From CAYHDV01 sp047619465 (GTDB lineage Bacteria > Patescibacteriota > Minisyncoccia > Phycocordibacterales > CSBR16-119), in assembly GCA_047619465.1 (NCBI GenBank), contig JBLHJW010000009.1, forward strand, positions 1 to 28,951: 28,951 bases of DNA, read 5' to 3'. The notes beneath the pieces were generated by a model, which worked only from the letters and a program-made list of their open reading frames with translations, was not told the DNA's origin and made no database searches. Shown here in pieces: positions 1 through 7,518 of this stretch. Both the position numbers and the translations under genes were made by a program. Position 1 is the stretch's first letter; the number at the start of each line of letters is the position of its first letter.

Positions 1-754
1 GACCTACTTTGTCATAACTATTTATTAGTAAAAGATGATCAATAGAGATGTCTTCTGGCACAGGTGATAGACTTAATTCTCTAGCCATATTTTTATATGA
101 AGATGCTATTGATTCTAGTTTTGTTTGATTTGATACAGGTTCTTGTAAATATTCTGGAAAAATGAAAAGTTCCTGGTCTATTTGGCTATCTTGGTAGCTA
201 ATAAATATTCTATCCGTATAGGTGAAGTAATCAACAAAAGCACTTTCCGAATTTGGTGCTATGGCGATATCTTCCATGGTGTATACATTGTAAAGTGCGT
301 TTTCTATGGATCTTCCAAGTGACTCAGCGATACTCGTTAGATTTTGCTCTGTTAGATCTCCCGTTTGATTAAGTGAAAAGACACTACTGAAAAACTCTCT
401 AGCAAAAATACCTGTTTCTGTCAGGTTTTCACTTTCTTGACCTATTTGAAAATCCACAGGTTTCTTTTTTTCTATCTCTTCTTTGTCTCCTATTCCATCT
501 CCGTCAGTGTCCGGGTTGAAGGGGTCTGTACCCCACAGAGACTCTTCCCAGTCTAGAACACCATCACCGTCGGCGTCACTATAAACAACTTCTCCTATTG
601 GAAATGTTGAAACCTTAGTGGTTTTTTCCAAACTCTCATATTCACCAGATGATTTATTAATTTTCGAAAAGACAAAAACAGCAATGACTGCCAAAACTAA
701 AGCTGCAATTAGTATTTGAAATTTTTTACTTGGAAGGTATTGCTGAATGCTCAT
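1..754 (-). CDS. Membrane-anchored protein with thrombospondin type 3 repeats (partial)
   Basis: The reading frame is open from an ATG at 752-754 and runs off the left edge after 251 codons, so the C-terminus is missing. An N-terminal hydrophobic segment (residues about 13-30, after a short KK-containing head) should act as a signal anchor and place the rest outside the cell. Residues 60-72 and 82-93 carry two acidic repeats of the form DxDxDGxxDxxE, the calcium-binding thrombospondin type 3 pattern, separated by GTDPFNPDTDGDG. The remainder has no motif I recognise. Proteins of this build are common cell-surface proteins in Patescibacteria; the exact role is unknown. A weak -10 (TTTAAT, 763-768) lies 8 bases before the ATG and no Shine-Dalgarno is visible. 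Confidence 0.8.
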   Translation of the reverse strand, partial: MSIQQYLPSKKFQILIAALVLAVIAVFVFSKINKSSGEYESLEKTTKVSTFPIGEVVYSDADGDGVLDWEESLWGTDPFNPDTDGDGIGDKEEIEKKKPVDFQIGQESENLTETGIFAREFFSSVFSLNQTGDLTEQNLTSIAESLGRSIENALYNVYTMEDIAIAPNSESAFVDYFTYTDRIFISYQDSQIDQELFIFPEYLQEPVSNQTKLESIASSYKNMARELSLSPVPEDISIDHLLLINSYDKVG

Positions 755-789
755 AAAAAAAGATTAAATTCAGTACGTTTAATTAGAGG

Positions 790-1209
790 TTAAAATGAAG
801 GTAGTTCGCTTGTTCCAAAATAACTGAAAACAGAGGTTGTTATTTCAACTTGTTTATACAGGACCCACATGTAACAGCTTTCAGAGGTTTTCTGTGTTTC
901 TACAAGTCCAAGAATTTCAACTCCATTTGTTGTGTTACCTGTTACGTGGTCTGAAGAGGCGCTTATTTCACCAAAACCCTTTGGCTCGTATGTGTTTGGG
1001 CCAGCATCTACATAGAATGGAGAATATTGCGCATTACACCCAAATGGATAAGTGTATTGGAACATTAGGTTACCTCCAAAAGAAGTTTCTCCAAAAGCAT
1101 ACGCAGATTGACTGAAAAGCATCATTCCAATAGATGTTAAAAGTGAAACCAGTAATATAACGTGTTTTATTCCTTTTGTTCTGGCTATTTTTTTTGCTGT
1201 TTTTATCAT
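790..1209 (-). CDS. Small exported protein of unknown function
   Basis: 139 residues. The first 40 residues form a signal peptide: a basic head (KKIARTKGIKH), a hydrophobic core around VILLVSLLTSIGMMLF, and a likely signal peptidase site after SAYA (residue about 38). The mature part is about 100 residues, rich in G, S, T and aromatics, with two cysteines (in PFGCNA and SESCYM) that could form a disulfide. I recognise no family. It is a separate transcription unit: TGCTATACT lies 6 bases before the ATG, suggesting a leaderless mRNA, and the ksgA terminator separates it from ksgA upstream. Confidence 0.7.
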   Translation of the reverse strand: MIKTAKKIARTKGIKHVILLVSLLTSIGMMLFSQSAYAFGETSFGGNLMFQYTYPFGCNAQYSPFYVDAGPNTYEPKGFGEISASSDHVTGNTTNGVEILGLVETQKTSESCYMWVLYKQVEITTSVFSYFGTSELPSF

Positions 1210-1215
1210 GTAAAT

Positions 1216-1224
1216 AGTATAGCA
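1216..1224 (-). promoter_or_regulatory. Extended -10 element, leaderless start of the small exported protein
   Basis: On the minus strand TGCTATACT is followed by exactly six bases (ATTTAC) and the ATG. Transcription starting about 7 bases past the -10 would begin at the start codon. No good -35 is visible, as expected for an extended -10 promoter. Confidence 0.55.
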
Positions 1225-1261
1225 GGAAAAAGTTTTAGTTTTGTTGTGGAAATTAACATTT

Positions 1262-1291
1262 TAAAAAACACCCGAAGGCGGAGCCTTCGGG
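1262..1291 (-). terminator. Rho-independent terminator after ksgA
   Basis: Nine-base-pair GC-rich stem CCCGAAGGC/GCCTTCGGG (1271-1279 with 1283-1291), three-base loop, and a T-rich run (TGTTTTTT) in the minus direction at 1263-1270. It lies just past the ksgA stop codon. The plus side also has GTTTTTTG, so it may work both ways. Confidence 0.85.
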
Positions 1292-1303
1292 AGTTTTTTG
1301 TTT

Positions 1304-2074
1304 TTAATTGTTGTCTAGGTGCTTGGCTAGACTTACCCACTGATCTACAGACAGCTTCTCAGCTCTAACCAAAGGTTCAATTTTTAGCTTTTTTAGGACC
1401 TTTAGAAGGTCTTCCTTGCTGGAGAGGGTTTCCAGGTTGTTTATAAGCTGCTTTCTTTTGTGAGCAAATCCAGTTTTAACCACCTTGAAAAACTGCTCTT
1501 CAGAAACCTCTACAAAGGTGTCTTTAGATATTTTTGATATAGAGAGTATTGCAGAGTCTATCTTGGGCGCTGGGCTAAAGGCTTTAGCTGGAACCTTCTT
1601 GATATATTTTGGTGTTCCGTAAGCTTTGATGCTGATAGACAGAATAGACTCTTTGCCATCTCGAGCCATAATTCTATCTACAACCTCTTTTTGAAGCAGA
1701 AGGACAATTGTCTCGGGCTGATTGCTACTTCCAAGGAATTTTCTAAGTATCTCTCCTGTTATGTAGTATGGGATATTTGCGATTAGTTTGTACTTGCCAA
1801 GCGTTGATTCATCAAAATCAAGAATGTCTTGGTGTAATAGCTTGAAATTCTTGATGTTAGAGAATTTCTCTTCAAGAATTGGGATTAGATCTTCATCTGT
1901 CTCTACCGCCAGAACTTCACCAGAAACCTCAAGGAGTTTAGATGTTAGAGCCCCTTTCCCTGGACCAACCTCAAGAACCAAATCGTCACTCTTTATGTGT
2001 CCAGCATCAACAATAGCCTTCAGGGCCTGGCCTGATTTTAAAAAGTTTTGTCCTAGTGATTTTTTTGCCCTCAT
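1304..2074 (-). CDS. ksgA: 16S rRNA dimethyladenosine transferase KsgA/RsmA
   Basis: 256 residues, the usual length. KsgA dimethylates two adjacent adenines in the 3' terminal hairpin of 16S rRNA (A1518 and A1519 in E. coli numbering) using S-adenosylmethionine, late in small-subunit assembly. The family N-terminus KKSLGQNFL (residues 4-12) is present, then the SAM-binding motif EVGPGKG (35-41), an acidic VETDED at the ribose-binding position, and the catalytic motif NIPYYI (100-105). The C-terminal domain (about 185-256) has the typical FAHKRKQLINNL helix. It lies 20 bases downstream of the helicase gene and is probably co-transcribed with it. A strong terminator follows. Confidence 0.97.
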   Translation of the reverse strand: MRAKKSLGQNFLKSGQALKAIVDAGHIKSDDLVLEVGPGKGALTSKLLEVSGEVLAVETDEDLIPILEEKFSNIKNFKLLHQDILDFDESTLGKYKLIANIPYYITGEILRKFLGSSNQPETIVLLLQKEVVDRIMARDGKESILSISIKAYGTPKYIKKVPAKAFSPAPKIDSAILSISKISKDTFVEVSEEQFFKVVKTGFAHKRKQLINNLETLSSKEDLLKVLKKLKIEPLVRAEKLSVDQWVSLAKHLDNN

Positions 2075-2094
2075 ATATAGGTAGAGTACAGTTT

Positions 2095-4068
2095 TTAGTC
2101 TACATATACAACCGAGTCAAAGAAAGAGTCATCATTGCTGCCTTTTTTGTAGCTAGAGCTTCTTTCGTGTTTTTCCTCGTATTCCGTTATGTCAAGAAGC
2201 TCTTCTGGGATATCAGCAATAAATTCAGATGGATACTGGAGCTTTGTCTCCCCAAAGATTGTTCGCATTGTAGCTCCAGTTAGATATATTTTCTTTTCTC
2301 CTCGTGTTAGAGCAACATAGAACAGACGACGCTCCTCTTCTGCCTCCTCAAGAGTTTGATTGTGGTCCCTTTTGTGTGGGAAAAGATCCTGTTCAAGTCC
2401 AACAATGAATACGTTGGGGAACTCAAGACCTTTTGAAGCGTGAACAGTCATCATCTTCACTGCGTTTTTAGACTGCTTTTCTTCTAGGGTTAGGGTGTCT
2501 TGGTCACTAGCAAGAGCAGCATCTTCTAAGAGTAAACTCATACCATCTTCAACTTCGTCATACTTCTTGGCGAAAGTAAGCATTTCCTTTATGTTCTCTA
2601 ACCTCTCGAAATCATCCTCTGTTCCTCCCAGCTTGTAGGATTCTTCTATTCCGCTTTTTTGTATTGCAAAAAGTATTGCTTCGCTTGGCAGTTTTTCTTC
2701 AACAGCTTCTTTTATACTTTCTAGTGCATTGTAGAAACTTCTTATTTTGACTTGAGTTTTTTCTGGGAGGCTATTCCCCTCTCCTGCGAAAAGCTTGGCA
2801 ATAGTTACCTTGCCTAGTCCTCTTTTTGGAAAGTTTATAATTCTTGATATATCAGAAAGGCTATCTGGGTTTAAGGCAGCTTTAATGTATGACAAAACAT
2901 CCTTAACTTCTTTTCTGTCAAAGAACTTCACACCTAGAACTGTATAGGGAATGTTAGAGCCAAGCATAGCTTCCTCGAGCACTCGAGACTGGAAATTGGC
3001 CCGGTAGAGTATAGCGAAGTCTTTAGGGTTTGTTCCCTGTTCAATTTGTTTCTGAATTGTTTTAGACACAAAGCTAGCTTCGTCCCACTCATTTCGTGCT
3101 GTGTAGTGGTGTATCTTATCTCCTTGAGTATTTTCAGTAAACAAAGTTTTCTTTTTTCTTTTTGTGTTCTTGTCTATTATTGTGTTTGCAGCAGAAAGTA
3201 TTGTTTTCGTTGATCTATAATTCTGCTCTAAGACAATGGTGCTAGCCCCAGGAAAGTCGTGTTCAAAATTTAAAATGTTTCGAAGGTTTGCCCCTCTCCA
3301 GCTATAGATGTTTTGATCTCCGTCTCCAACCACACATAGGTTTTTGTCTGACCCAGTTAGTGTTAGAACTATTCTATATTGAACTTCGTTTGTGTCCTGA
3401 TACTCATCAATATGTATGTATTTCCACTTGTCCTGATAGTAGTCTCTCAATGTCTTGTTGTCTTCTAGCGCTTTCATTGGAAGTAGTAGCAAGTCATCAA
3501 AATCAAAAGCATCCTCCTTCTTTTTCTTTGCTTCATATTTTGTCCAAACCTCTACTATCATATCCTCAACAGCTGACTGAGTATTTCCTTTTAAATCTAA
3601 AACAGTTTTACCTAGGCTTTTTTGTTTAGAGATAATACCCATAGCTTTTTTCGGCTCAAACTCTTTTGGATCAAAACCAAGCTCTACAAGAGAAGCTTTT
3701 ACCAGCTTGAGTGCATCCTTTTGATCAAGTATGGAAAAATGTTTTTTTGTATTAAAAACAGAAGGATTTTCTTTTATTATATTTACCCCAAGTGAGTGAA
3801 ATGTAGAAACGAAAGGAAGACCTCTTCCTACGAGGCTGTCATGCTCCAGCAAATCAGAAACCCTGTCCCTCATCTCTTTGGCGGCTTTGTTTGTGAAGGT
3901 TACAGCAAGTATTTGGTGAGGAAGTACTCCCTCATGTACTAGGTTGGCTATCCTGTGGGTTAGAGTTTTGGTCTTACCGGCTCCTGCCCCCGCAAGAATT
4001 AAAAGTGGGCCGTCCTTGTGTAGAACTGCTTTCATTTGTTTATCATTTAGTTTATCTAAGTGTTGCAT
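2095..4068 (-). CDS. uvrD: UvrD/PcrA-type superfamily 1 DNA helicase
   Basis: An ATP-dependent 3'-5' DNA helicase of the UvrD/PcrA/Rep family, acting in nucleotide excision and mismatch repair and in clearing replication forks. In the 657-residue form, motif I is AGAGAGKT (26-33), motif II DEYQDTN (221-227), motif III VGDGDQNIYSWRGA (247-260), motif IV QNYRS (282-286), then MTVHASKGLEF and motif VI VALTRGEKK. I chose the ATG at 4066-4068 because the protein then begins MQHLDKLNDKQMKAV, matching the family N-terminus. A GTG at 4095 would add nine residues but overlaps the promoter. The C-terminal tail is shorter than in typical PcrA. It probably forms an operon with ksgA. Confidence 0.96.
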   Translation of the reverse strand: MQHLDKLNDKQMKAVLHKDGPLLILAGAGAGKTKTLTHRIANLVHEGVLPHQILAVTFTNKAAKEMRDRVSDLLEHDSLVGRGLPFVSTFHSLGVNIIKENPSVFNTKKHFSILDQKDALKLVKASLVELGFDPKEFEPKKAMGIISKQKSLGKTVLDLKGNTQSAVEDMIVEVWTKYEAKKKKEDAFDFDDLLLLPMKALEDNKTLRDYYQDKWKYIHIDEYQDTNEVQYRIVLTLTGSDKNLCVVGDGDQNIYSWRGANLRNILNFEHDFPGASTIVLEQNYRSTKTILSAANTIIDKNTKRKKKTLFTENTQGDKIHHYTARNEWDEASFVSKTIQKQIEQGTNPKDFAILYRANFQSRVLEEAMLGSNIPYTVLGVKFFDRKEVKDVLSYIKAALNPDSLSDISRIINFPKRGLGKVTIAKLFAGEGNSLPEKTQVKIRSFYNALESIKEAVEEKLPSEAILFAIQKSGIEESYKLGGTEDDFERLENIKEMLTFAKKYDEVEDGMSLLLEDAALASDQDTLTLEEKQSKNAVKMMTVHASKGLEFPNVFIVGLEQDLFPHKRDHNQTLEEAEEERRLFYVALTRGEKKIYLTGATMRTIFGETKLQYPSEFIADIPEELLDITEYEEKHERSSSYKKGSNDDSFFDSVVYVD

Positions 4069-4075
4069 GAGGATA

Positions 4076-4084
4076 ATAATAGCA
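4076..4084 (-). promoter_or_regulatory. Extended -10 element of the helicase gene
   Basis: TGCTATTAT on the minus strand lies seven bases before the ATG at 4068. This spacing supports both a leaderless transcript and the choice of that ATG over the upstream GTG. A second possible minus promoter lies at 4167-4196 (TTGGAG, 18 bases, TAATAT). Confidence 0.5.
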
Positions 4085-4140
4085 TGAGATTCCACTCTAA
4101 AAGATGCGAAAAAAGCAATCTTTTCTTATCCCCAAACCTA

Positions 4141-4168
4141 TTGACTTCTATCTTGGCTCGTATAACAT
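4141..4168 (+). promoter_or_regulatory. Possible plus-strand promoter upstream of the LysM/M23 gene
   Basis: TTGACT at 4141-4146, 16 bases, then TAACAT at 4163-4168. It is followed by a short inverted repeat TGGAGC-TTT-GCTCCA (4181-4195). The region is shared with the divergent helicase promoter, so assignment is tentative. Confidence 0.35.
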
Positions 4169-4237
4169 ATTAGATACGACTGGAGCTTTGCTCCAAGTTT
4201 GCAAAAGAGTATCTACGGGTTTTGTCATATATAGTGT

Positions 4238-4312
4238 ATGAACGGAAAACAGCGATATTCTGTGGTTTTGACTGATAATTTACTGAAAAACCCAAATAAA
4301 CTAGGCTTATAA
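4238..4312 (+). CDS. Short ORF that may encode the true N-terminus of the LysM/M23 protein
   Basis: A 24-codon ORF (begins MNGKQRYSVVLTDN, ends NPNKLGL) precedes the peptidase gene. Its TAA (4310-4312) overlaps the upstream extension of the peptidase frame, which is open from 4300 in the -1 frame. The two frames overlap only in 4300-4312. It may be a translationally coupled leader peptide, or the real start of the peptidase separated by a one-base shift. There is no homopolymer at the junction, so a simple sequencing slip is not obvious. Confidence 0.35.
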   Translation: MNGKQRYSVVLTDNLLKNPNKLGL

Positions 4313-4440
4313 CAACACAACCACAAGATTCTGAACCTGGAAGTCCACTCCAAGGACGAATTCAGAAAACATATCGAGGTTTTAATACTCAGGTTTTACA
4401 AGCAATCTTAGCCTTTTTTGTTGCTTTATCCATACCCGCC

Positions 4441-5484
4441 ATGAGCTATGCTGGTGTATTTTCTTTTGTTCAAGATCTGTTTATTACAAATGATCAAGCA
4501 GAAGAGGTTATATACCACAACTCACAAACTGTCCCCCTTCTTATGGCTTCGATATCACCTGATCCAGACGCTGATAAAGGTGGTCCAGAAATTTATATTG
4601 ATGATTCTGGTGTGGCTATTATTTCAGAAACTGGAATCTTGAGCCTTCTTCCTGGAGAGTATGTATCTGCAACAGGAAAGGAAGAGAGTATATATATAGT
4701 TCGACCAGGAGACACACTTTCTCACATATCTGAATTATTCAGCCTTAAGACAGAGACTATTCGATGGAGAAATGGTCTCGGAGCAAAAGAATACATCCGA
4801 GCCGGACAAGATCTAAAGATTCCGCCTGCAGACGGTGTCTATCACAAGGTTAAAAGCGGAGACACGCTCGGTGCTATTTCTGAGAAATATAAATCAAATA
4901 CGAGTTCAGTAAAAACATATAACGGTATTATAGATGTTTCTAGTCTAAAAATAGGACAAGAAATATTTGTCCCAGGAGGTAAAGGCTCTGTTTCACCTAC
5001 TTCCAGTACAACCCCTTCACAGGTTAGAGTTCTAGCAACTGTCCCTTCTCAAATTCCAGCAAGCTCTCTTGGTGAATGGATGTGGCCAGTAAATGGAGGA
5101 GTGGTAACTCAAGGGTACGGAAGTACAAGCTTTGCTAAAAGAAGCGGATACTATGCAGGAAACAACCACGGTGGTGTTGATATTGGAGCAGCTAGAGGCA
5201 CAGCTATTGTAGCTGCTAAATCAGGATTCGTTACTATGAGTCAGTGGTACTTCGGATATGGAAACCTGGTTGAGATTAAACACGATGATGGAACGTTCAC
5301 CAGATATGGTCACAACACAAGCAACTCAGTAAAGAAGGGTCAGAAGGTTGTTCAGGGGCAGGTAATTGCAAAGCTAGGTTCTACAGGGCGAGCAACAGGG
5401 CCTCATCTTCACTTTGAAATAAGAAACTCAAGCGGTGATCAACTAGAAAGTAATATCTTCTATCAAACATACTTGAACTATTAA
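4441..5484 (+). CDS. Peptidoglycan hydrolase: two LysM domains and M23 endopeptidase
   Basis: 347 residues from the first ATG. LysM domains at about 85-128 (YIVRPGDTLSHISELF) and 134-178 (YHKVKSGDTLGAISEKY) bind peptidoglycan. A Ser/Thr/Pro linker leads to the M23 zinc metallopeptidase domain (213-330) with HGGVD (H243, D247), the YGH histidine (H291) and HLHFE (H322, H324), so all catalytic ligands are present. The enzyme should cut peptide cross-links in the wall, as in daughter-cell separation. The frame stays open upstream to 4300 and encodes a charged segment plus a hydrophobic stretch (QAILAFFVALSIPA) that reads as the missing signal anchor, but contains no ATG, GTG or TTG. The true start is therefore probably upstream of 4441. 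Confidence 0.92.
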   Translation: MSYAGVFSFVQDLFITNDQAEEVIYHNSQTVPLLMASISPDPDADKGGPEIYIDDSGVAIISETGILSLLPGEYVSATGKEESIYIVRPGDTLSHISELFSLKTETIRWRNGLGAKEYIRAGQDLKIPPADGVYHKVKSGDTLGAISEKYKSNTSSVKTYNGIIDVSSLKIGQEIFVPGGKGSVSPTSSTTPSQVRVLATVPSQIPASSLGEWMWPVNGGVVTQGYGSTSFAKRSGYYAGNNHGGVDIGAARGTAIVAAKSGFVTMSQWYFGYGNLVEIKHDDGTFTRYGHNTSNSVKKGQKVVQGQVIAKLGSTGRATGPHLHFEIRNSSGDQLESNIFYQTYLNY

Positions 5485-5512
5485 AAAACCAATCAATTGT
5501 GATTGGTTTTTT
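5483..5512. terminator. Bidirectional terminator between LysM/M23 gene and comM
   Basis: AAAAAACCAATCA pairs with TGATTGGTTTTTT around a four-base loop (5496-5499). A-run and T-run flank both sides, so it can end the plus-strand peptidase transcript and the convergent comM transcript. Confidence 0.85.
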
Positions 5513-5538
5513 AATAGTTTGCAATATATCATCAGTAT

Positions 5539-7047
5539 TTACTCAAAAAGATTTTTTGGTCGGTACTGGAGAGCCTCTAGGACGTGTCCTGTTTCTACTT
5601 CTTCTTTTTGGTCTAGGTCAGCTATTGTTCTGGCAAGTTTAATTACTCGATGATATGCTCTCGCAGACAAGCCTAGCTTTTCTGCTGACTGATTTAGAAT
5701 TTGCTTGGTTTCCTCTTTTAGATTAGCATACCTATGAAGTTCGCGGACGTTCATCTCATTGTTTGTCTGTCTGCCTCCATTCCTAAACCTTTTTTGTTGA
5801 ATATTTCTTGCTATTTGGACTCGGGATTTTATGTCTAAACTGCTTTCTCCTTCCTTCTCTCCTGATCCAAGTTTCTCGTAGTCGATCTCAGACACTTCAA
5901 CCCACATATCTATTCGGTCCATTATAGGTCCAGATATTTTTTTCTTTTGTCTTAGTTTTTCTACAAAGGTTGCGTCTTTTTCTGGTGGGTTCATTGCTGA
6001 GATTAATATAAAGTTTGTTGGAAAAGTTGCAGTTCCCTTTGCCCTAGAAACGGTCACTGTGAGGTCTTCAAGTGGTTGGCGCAAACTCTCCAGAACCCTC
6101 TTCTCAAATTCAGGAAATTCATCAAGAAATAAAACGCCTCTGTGGGCAAGTGTTACTTCTCCTGGTTTTGGAGTAGAGCCTCCTCCTATGAGTGAGACAT
6201 AAGAGCTTGTGTGGTGAGGAGATCTAAATGGTGGTTTTGTCACTAGTTTTCCATCGGCTGTCCCAGCTATTGAGTGGATACCTGTGATTTCCAAGACTTC
6301 CTCTTTTGAAAGGTCTGGGAGTATTGTTGTAAATAGTTTGGCGAGCATTGTCTTTCCTGTTCCTGGTGGTCCGTACATAGATATGTTGTGTCCACCAGCA
6401 GCGGCAATCTCGAGACCCCTCTTTGCCATGGCCTGACCTTTTACATCACAAAAGTCTAGACTGTGTTCCGGTGCTTCAAAGCTTATCTCTGTTTGAGGAG
6501 TTATTTCTAGACTGAAAGGTTCTTCCTTGAGATCTTTTAAATGTCTAATTAACTCATTTAGTGAACTTATTCCATATACAGAAATTCCCTCTACAAGAGC
6601 CGCCTCTTTCTCATTTTCTTTTGGTACAAACACCTCTGTAAAGCCAGACTTTTTGGCTGTCTCTACTAGGGGTAGGATCCCGCGAAGGGATCGTACTGTT
6701 CCGTCGAGTGCTAGCTCTCCAACAAATAATTTACCCTCTGATTCAAAAAGTAGATCTTCATTTGCCAATAGATAGCCTAGAGCTATACCCATATCGAAAT
6801 ACGAACCTTCTTTTTTCATATCAGCCGGCGAAAGAGAAACAACGATTTTTTGATTTTCAGATTTTGGAGATTTGAAACCTGAGTTTTTTATTGCAGAGCT
6901 TACTCTGTCTTTGGCTTCATCTACGGCTTTGTCTCCGAGACCAACAATAGAAAAGTTATGCAAACCTCGAGACAGGTCTGTTTCGATTGTTACCACAACA
7001 CCCTTGAGCATGTGTGGTTGTGCTGAGTAGACACGAGAGAATGACAT
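5539..7047 (-). CDS. comM: ComM/YifB family AAA+ ATPase (Mg-chelatase-like)
   Basis: 502 residues, the usual length. ComM is a hexameric helicase that drives branch migration when incoming single-stranded DNA is recombined during natural transformation. The N-terminal Lon-protease-like domain starts typically (SRVYSAQPHMLKGVVV, then FSIVGLGDKAVDEAKDRV). Walker A is GPPGTGKT (226-233) and Walker B VLFLDE (305-310), followed by SLRQPLED and SGPIMDRID. The cysteine-rich loop normally found between the MNP and SGP motifs (CPCG...CxC) is missing; here only a short charged stretch connects AMNPPEKD to ISGPIMDRID. The C-terminal helical domain has SARAYHRVIKLARTIADL. Transcribed alone from a promoter touching its ATG. 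Confidence 0.96.
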   Translation of the reverse strand: MSFSRVYSAQPHMLKGVVVTIETDLSRGLHNFSIVGLGDKAVDEAKDRVSSAIKNSGFKSPKSENQKIVVSLSPADMKKEGSYFDMGIALGYLLANEDLLFESEGKLFVGELALDGTVRSLRGILPLVETAKKSGFTEVFVPKENEKEAALVEGISVYGISSLNELIRHLKDLKEEPFSLEITPQTEISFEAPEHSLDFCDVKGQAMAKRGLEIAAAGGHNISMYGPPGTGKTMLAKLFTTILPDLSKEEVLEITGIHSIAGTADGKLVTKPPFRSPHHTSSYVSLIGGGSTPKPGEVTLAHRGVLFLDEFPEFEKRVLESLRQPLEDLTVTVSRAKGTATFPTNFILISAMNPPEKDATFVEKLRQKKKISGPIMDRIDMWVEVSEIDYEKLGSGEKEGESSLDIKSRVQIARNIQQKRFRNGGRQTNNEMNVRELHRYANLKEETKQILNQSAEKLGLSARAYHRVIKLARTIADLDQKEEVETGHVLEALQYRPKNLFE

Positions 7048-7053
7048 AGAAAT

Positions 7054-7062
7054 ATTGTAGCA
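7054..7062 (-). promoter_or_regulatory. Extended -10 element of comM
   Basis: TGCTACAAT lies six bases upstream of the comM ATG (7045-7047). The upstream gene's terminator (7081-7109) leaves only this short gap for a promoter, so comM is very probably leaderless. Confidence 0.6.
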
Positions 7063-7080
7063 TGCAAGATTTCTAAAAAT

Positions 7081-7109
7081 AAAAACACTTAGGGTTGCTA
7101 AGTGTTTTT
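7081..7109 (-). terminator. Terminator after the TraR-like gene
   Basis: Twelve-pair stem AAAAACACTTAG/CTAAGTGTTTTT with a five-base loop (7093-7097). It lies directly past the stop codon of the TraR/DksA-like gene and before comM. Confidence 0.85.
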
Positions 7110-7114
7110 ATTAG

Positions 7115-7483
7115 TTAATTCATACTTGCTTTACATGTTCTTGCGGATGGATTCGCTTCAAGTCTGTCATCCTCTATTGGCTGTCCTGATTTTTCACAGA
7201 TTCCATATTTTTCTGGATCGTGATTTATTTTATATAAGGCGTCGGTTATATTTTTATAACGAACCTCTATTTCCCCTAGAACGTTTGCTGTTTCTAGAAA
7301 ATCTTCATCTCTGTCTGCTTGGGTGTTTACATCGGCTTTGTCTCCGGCATTCATCGATCCTAGTATCGCTCCCCAGTCACCATCTTCAGGGTTTTTTATT
7401 CCCAGCTTAGATAGCTCTTCTTTCATTTGATCATTTTCTTTTGTTAGTAGTCCTTTATAGTATTCTAGTTTTTCGTTGTTCAT
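7115..7483 (-). CDS. TraR/DksA-like protein with degenerate zinc finger
   Basis: 122 residues. The N-terminal half is a charged, probably coiled-coil region (EYYKGLLTKENDQMKEELSKLG). The C-terminal part has the TraR/DksA pattern YGIC...SGQPI..DRLEANPSARTC. DksA/TraR proteins bind the secondary channel of RNA polymerase and change transcription initiation, often with ppGpp. The finger is incomplete: the CxxC pairs read CEKS and CKAS, so two of four zinc ligands are lost, as in many zinc-independent relatives. It may keep the fold without zinc. It has its own promoter overlapping the end of the upstream membrane-protein gene. Confidence 0.85.
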   Translation of the reverse strand: MNNEKLEYYKGLLTKENDQMKEELSKLGIKNPEDGDWGAILGSMNAGDKADVNTQADRDEDFLETANVLGEIEVRYKNITDALYKINHDPEKYGICEKSGQPIEDDRLEANPSARTCKASMN

Positions 7484-7490
7484 AGTAGTT

Positions 7491-7518
7491 ATTATAGTTA
7501 ATTAAAACTGTGTGGCAA
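7491..7518 (-). promoter_or_regulatory. Promoter of the TraR-like gene
   Basis: TTGCCA (7513-7518), 16 bases, TATAAT (7491-7496), then seven bases to the ATG. It is a near-consensus promoter embedded in the last codons of the upstream gene and predicts a leaderless mRNA. Confidence 0.65.
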
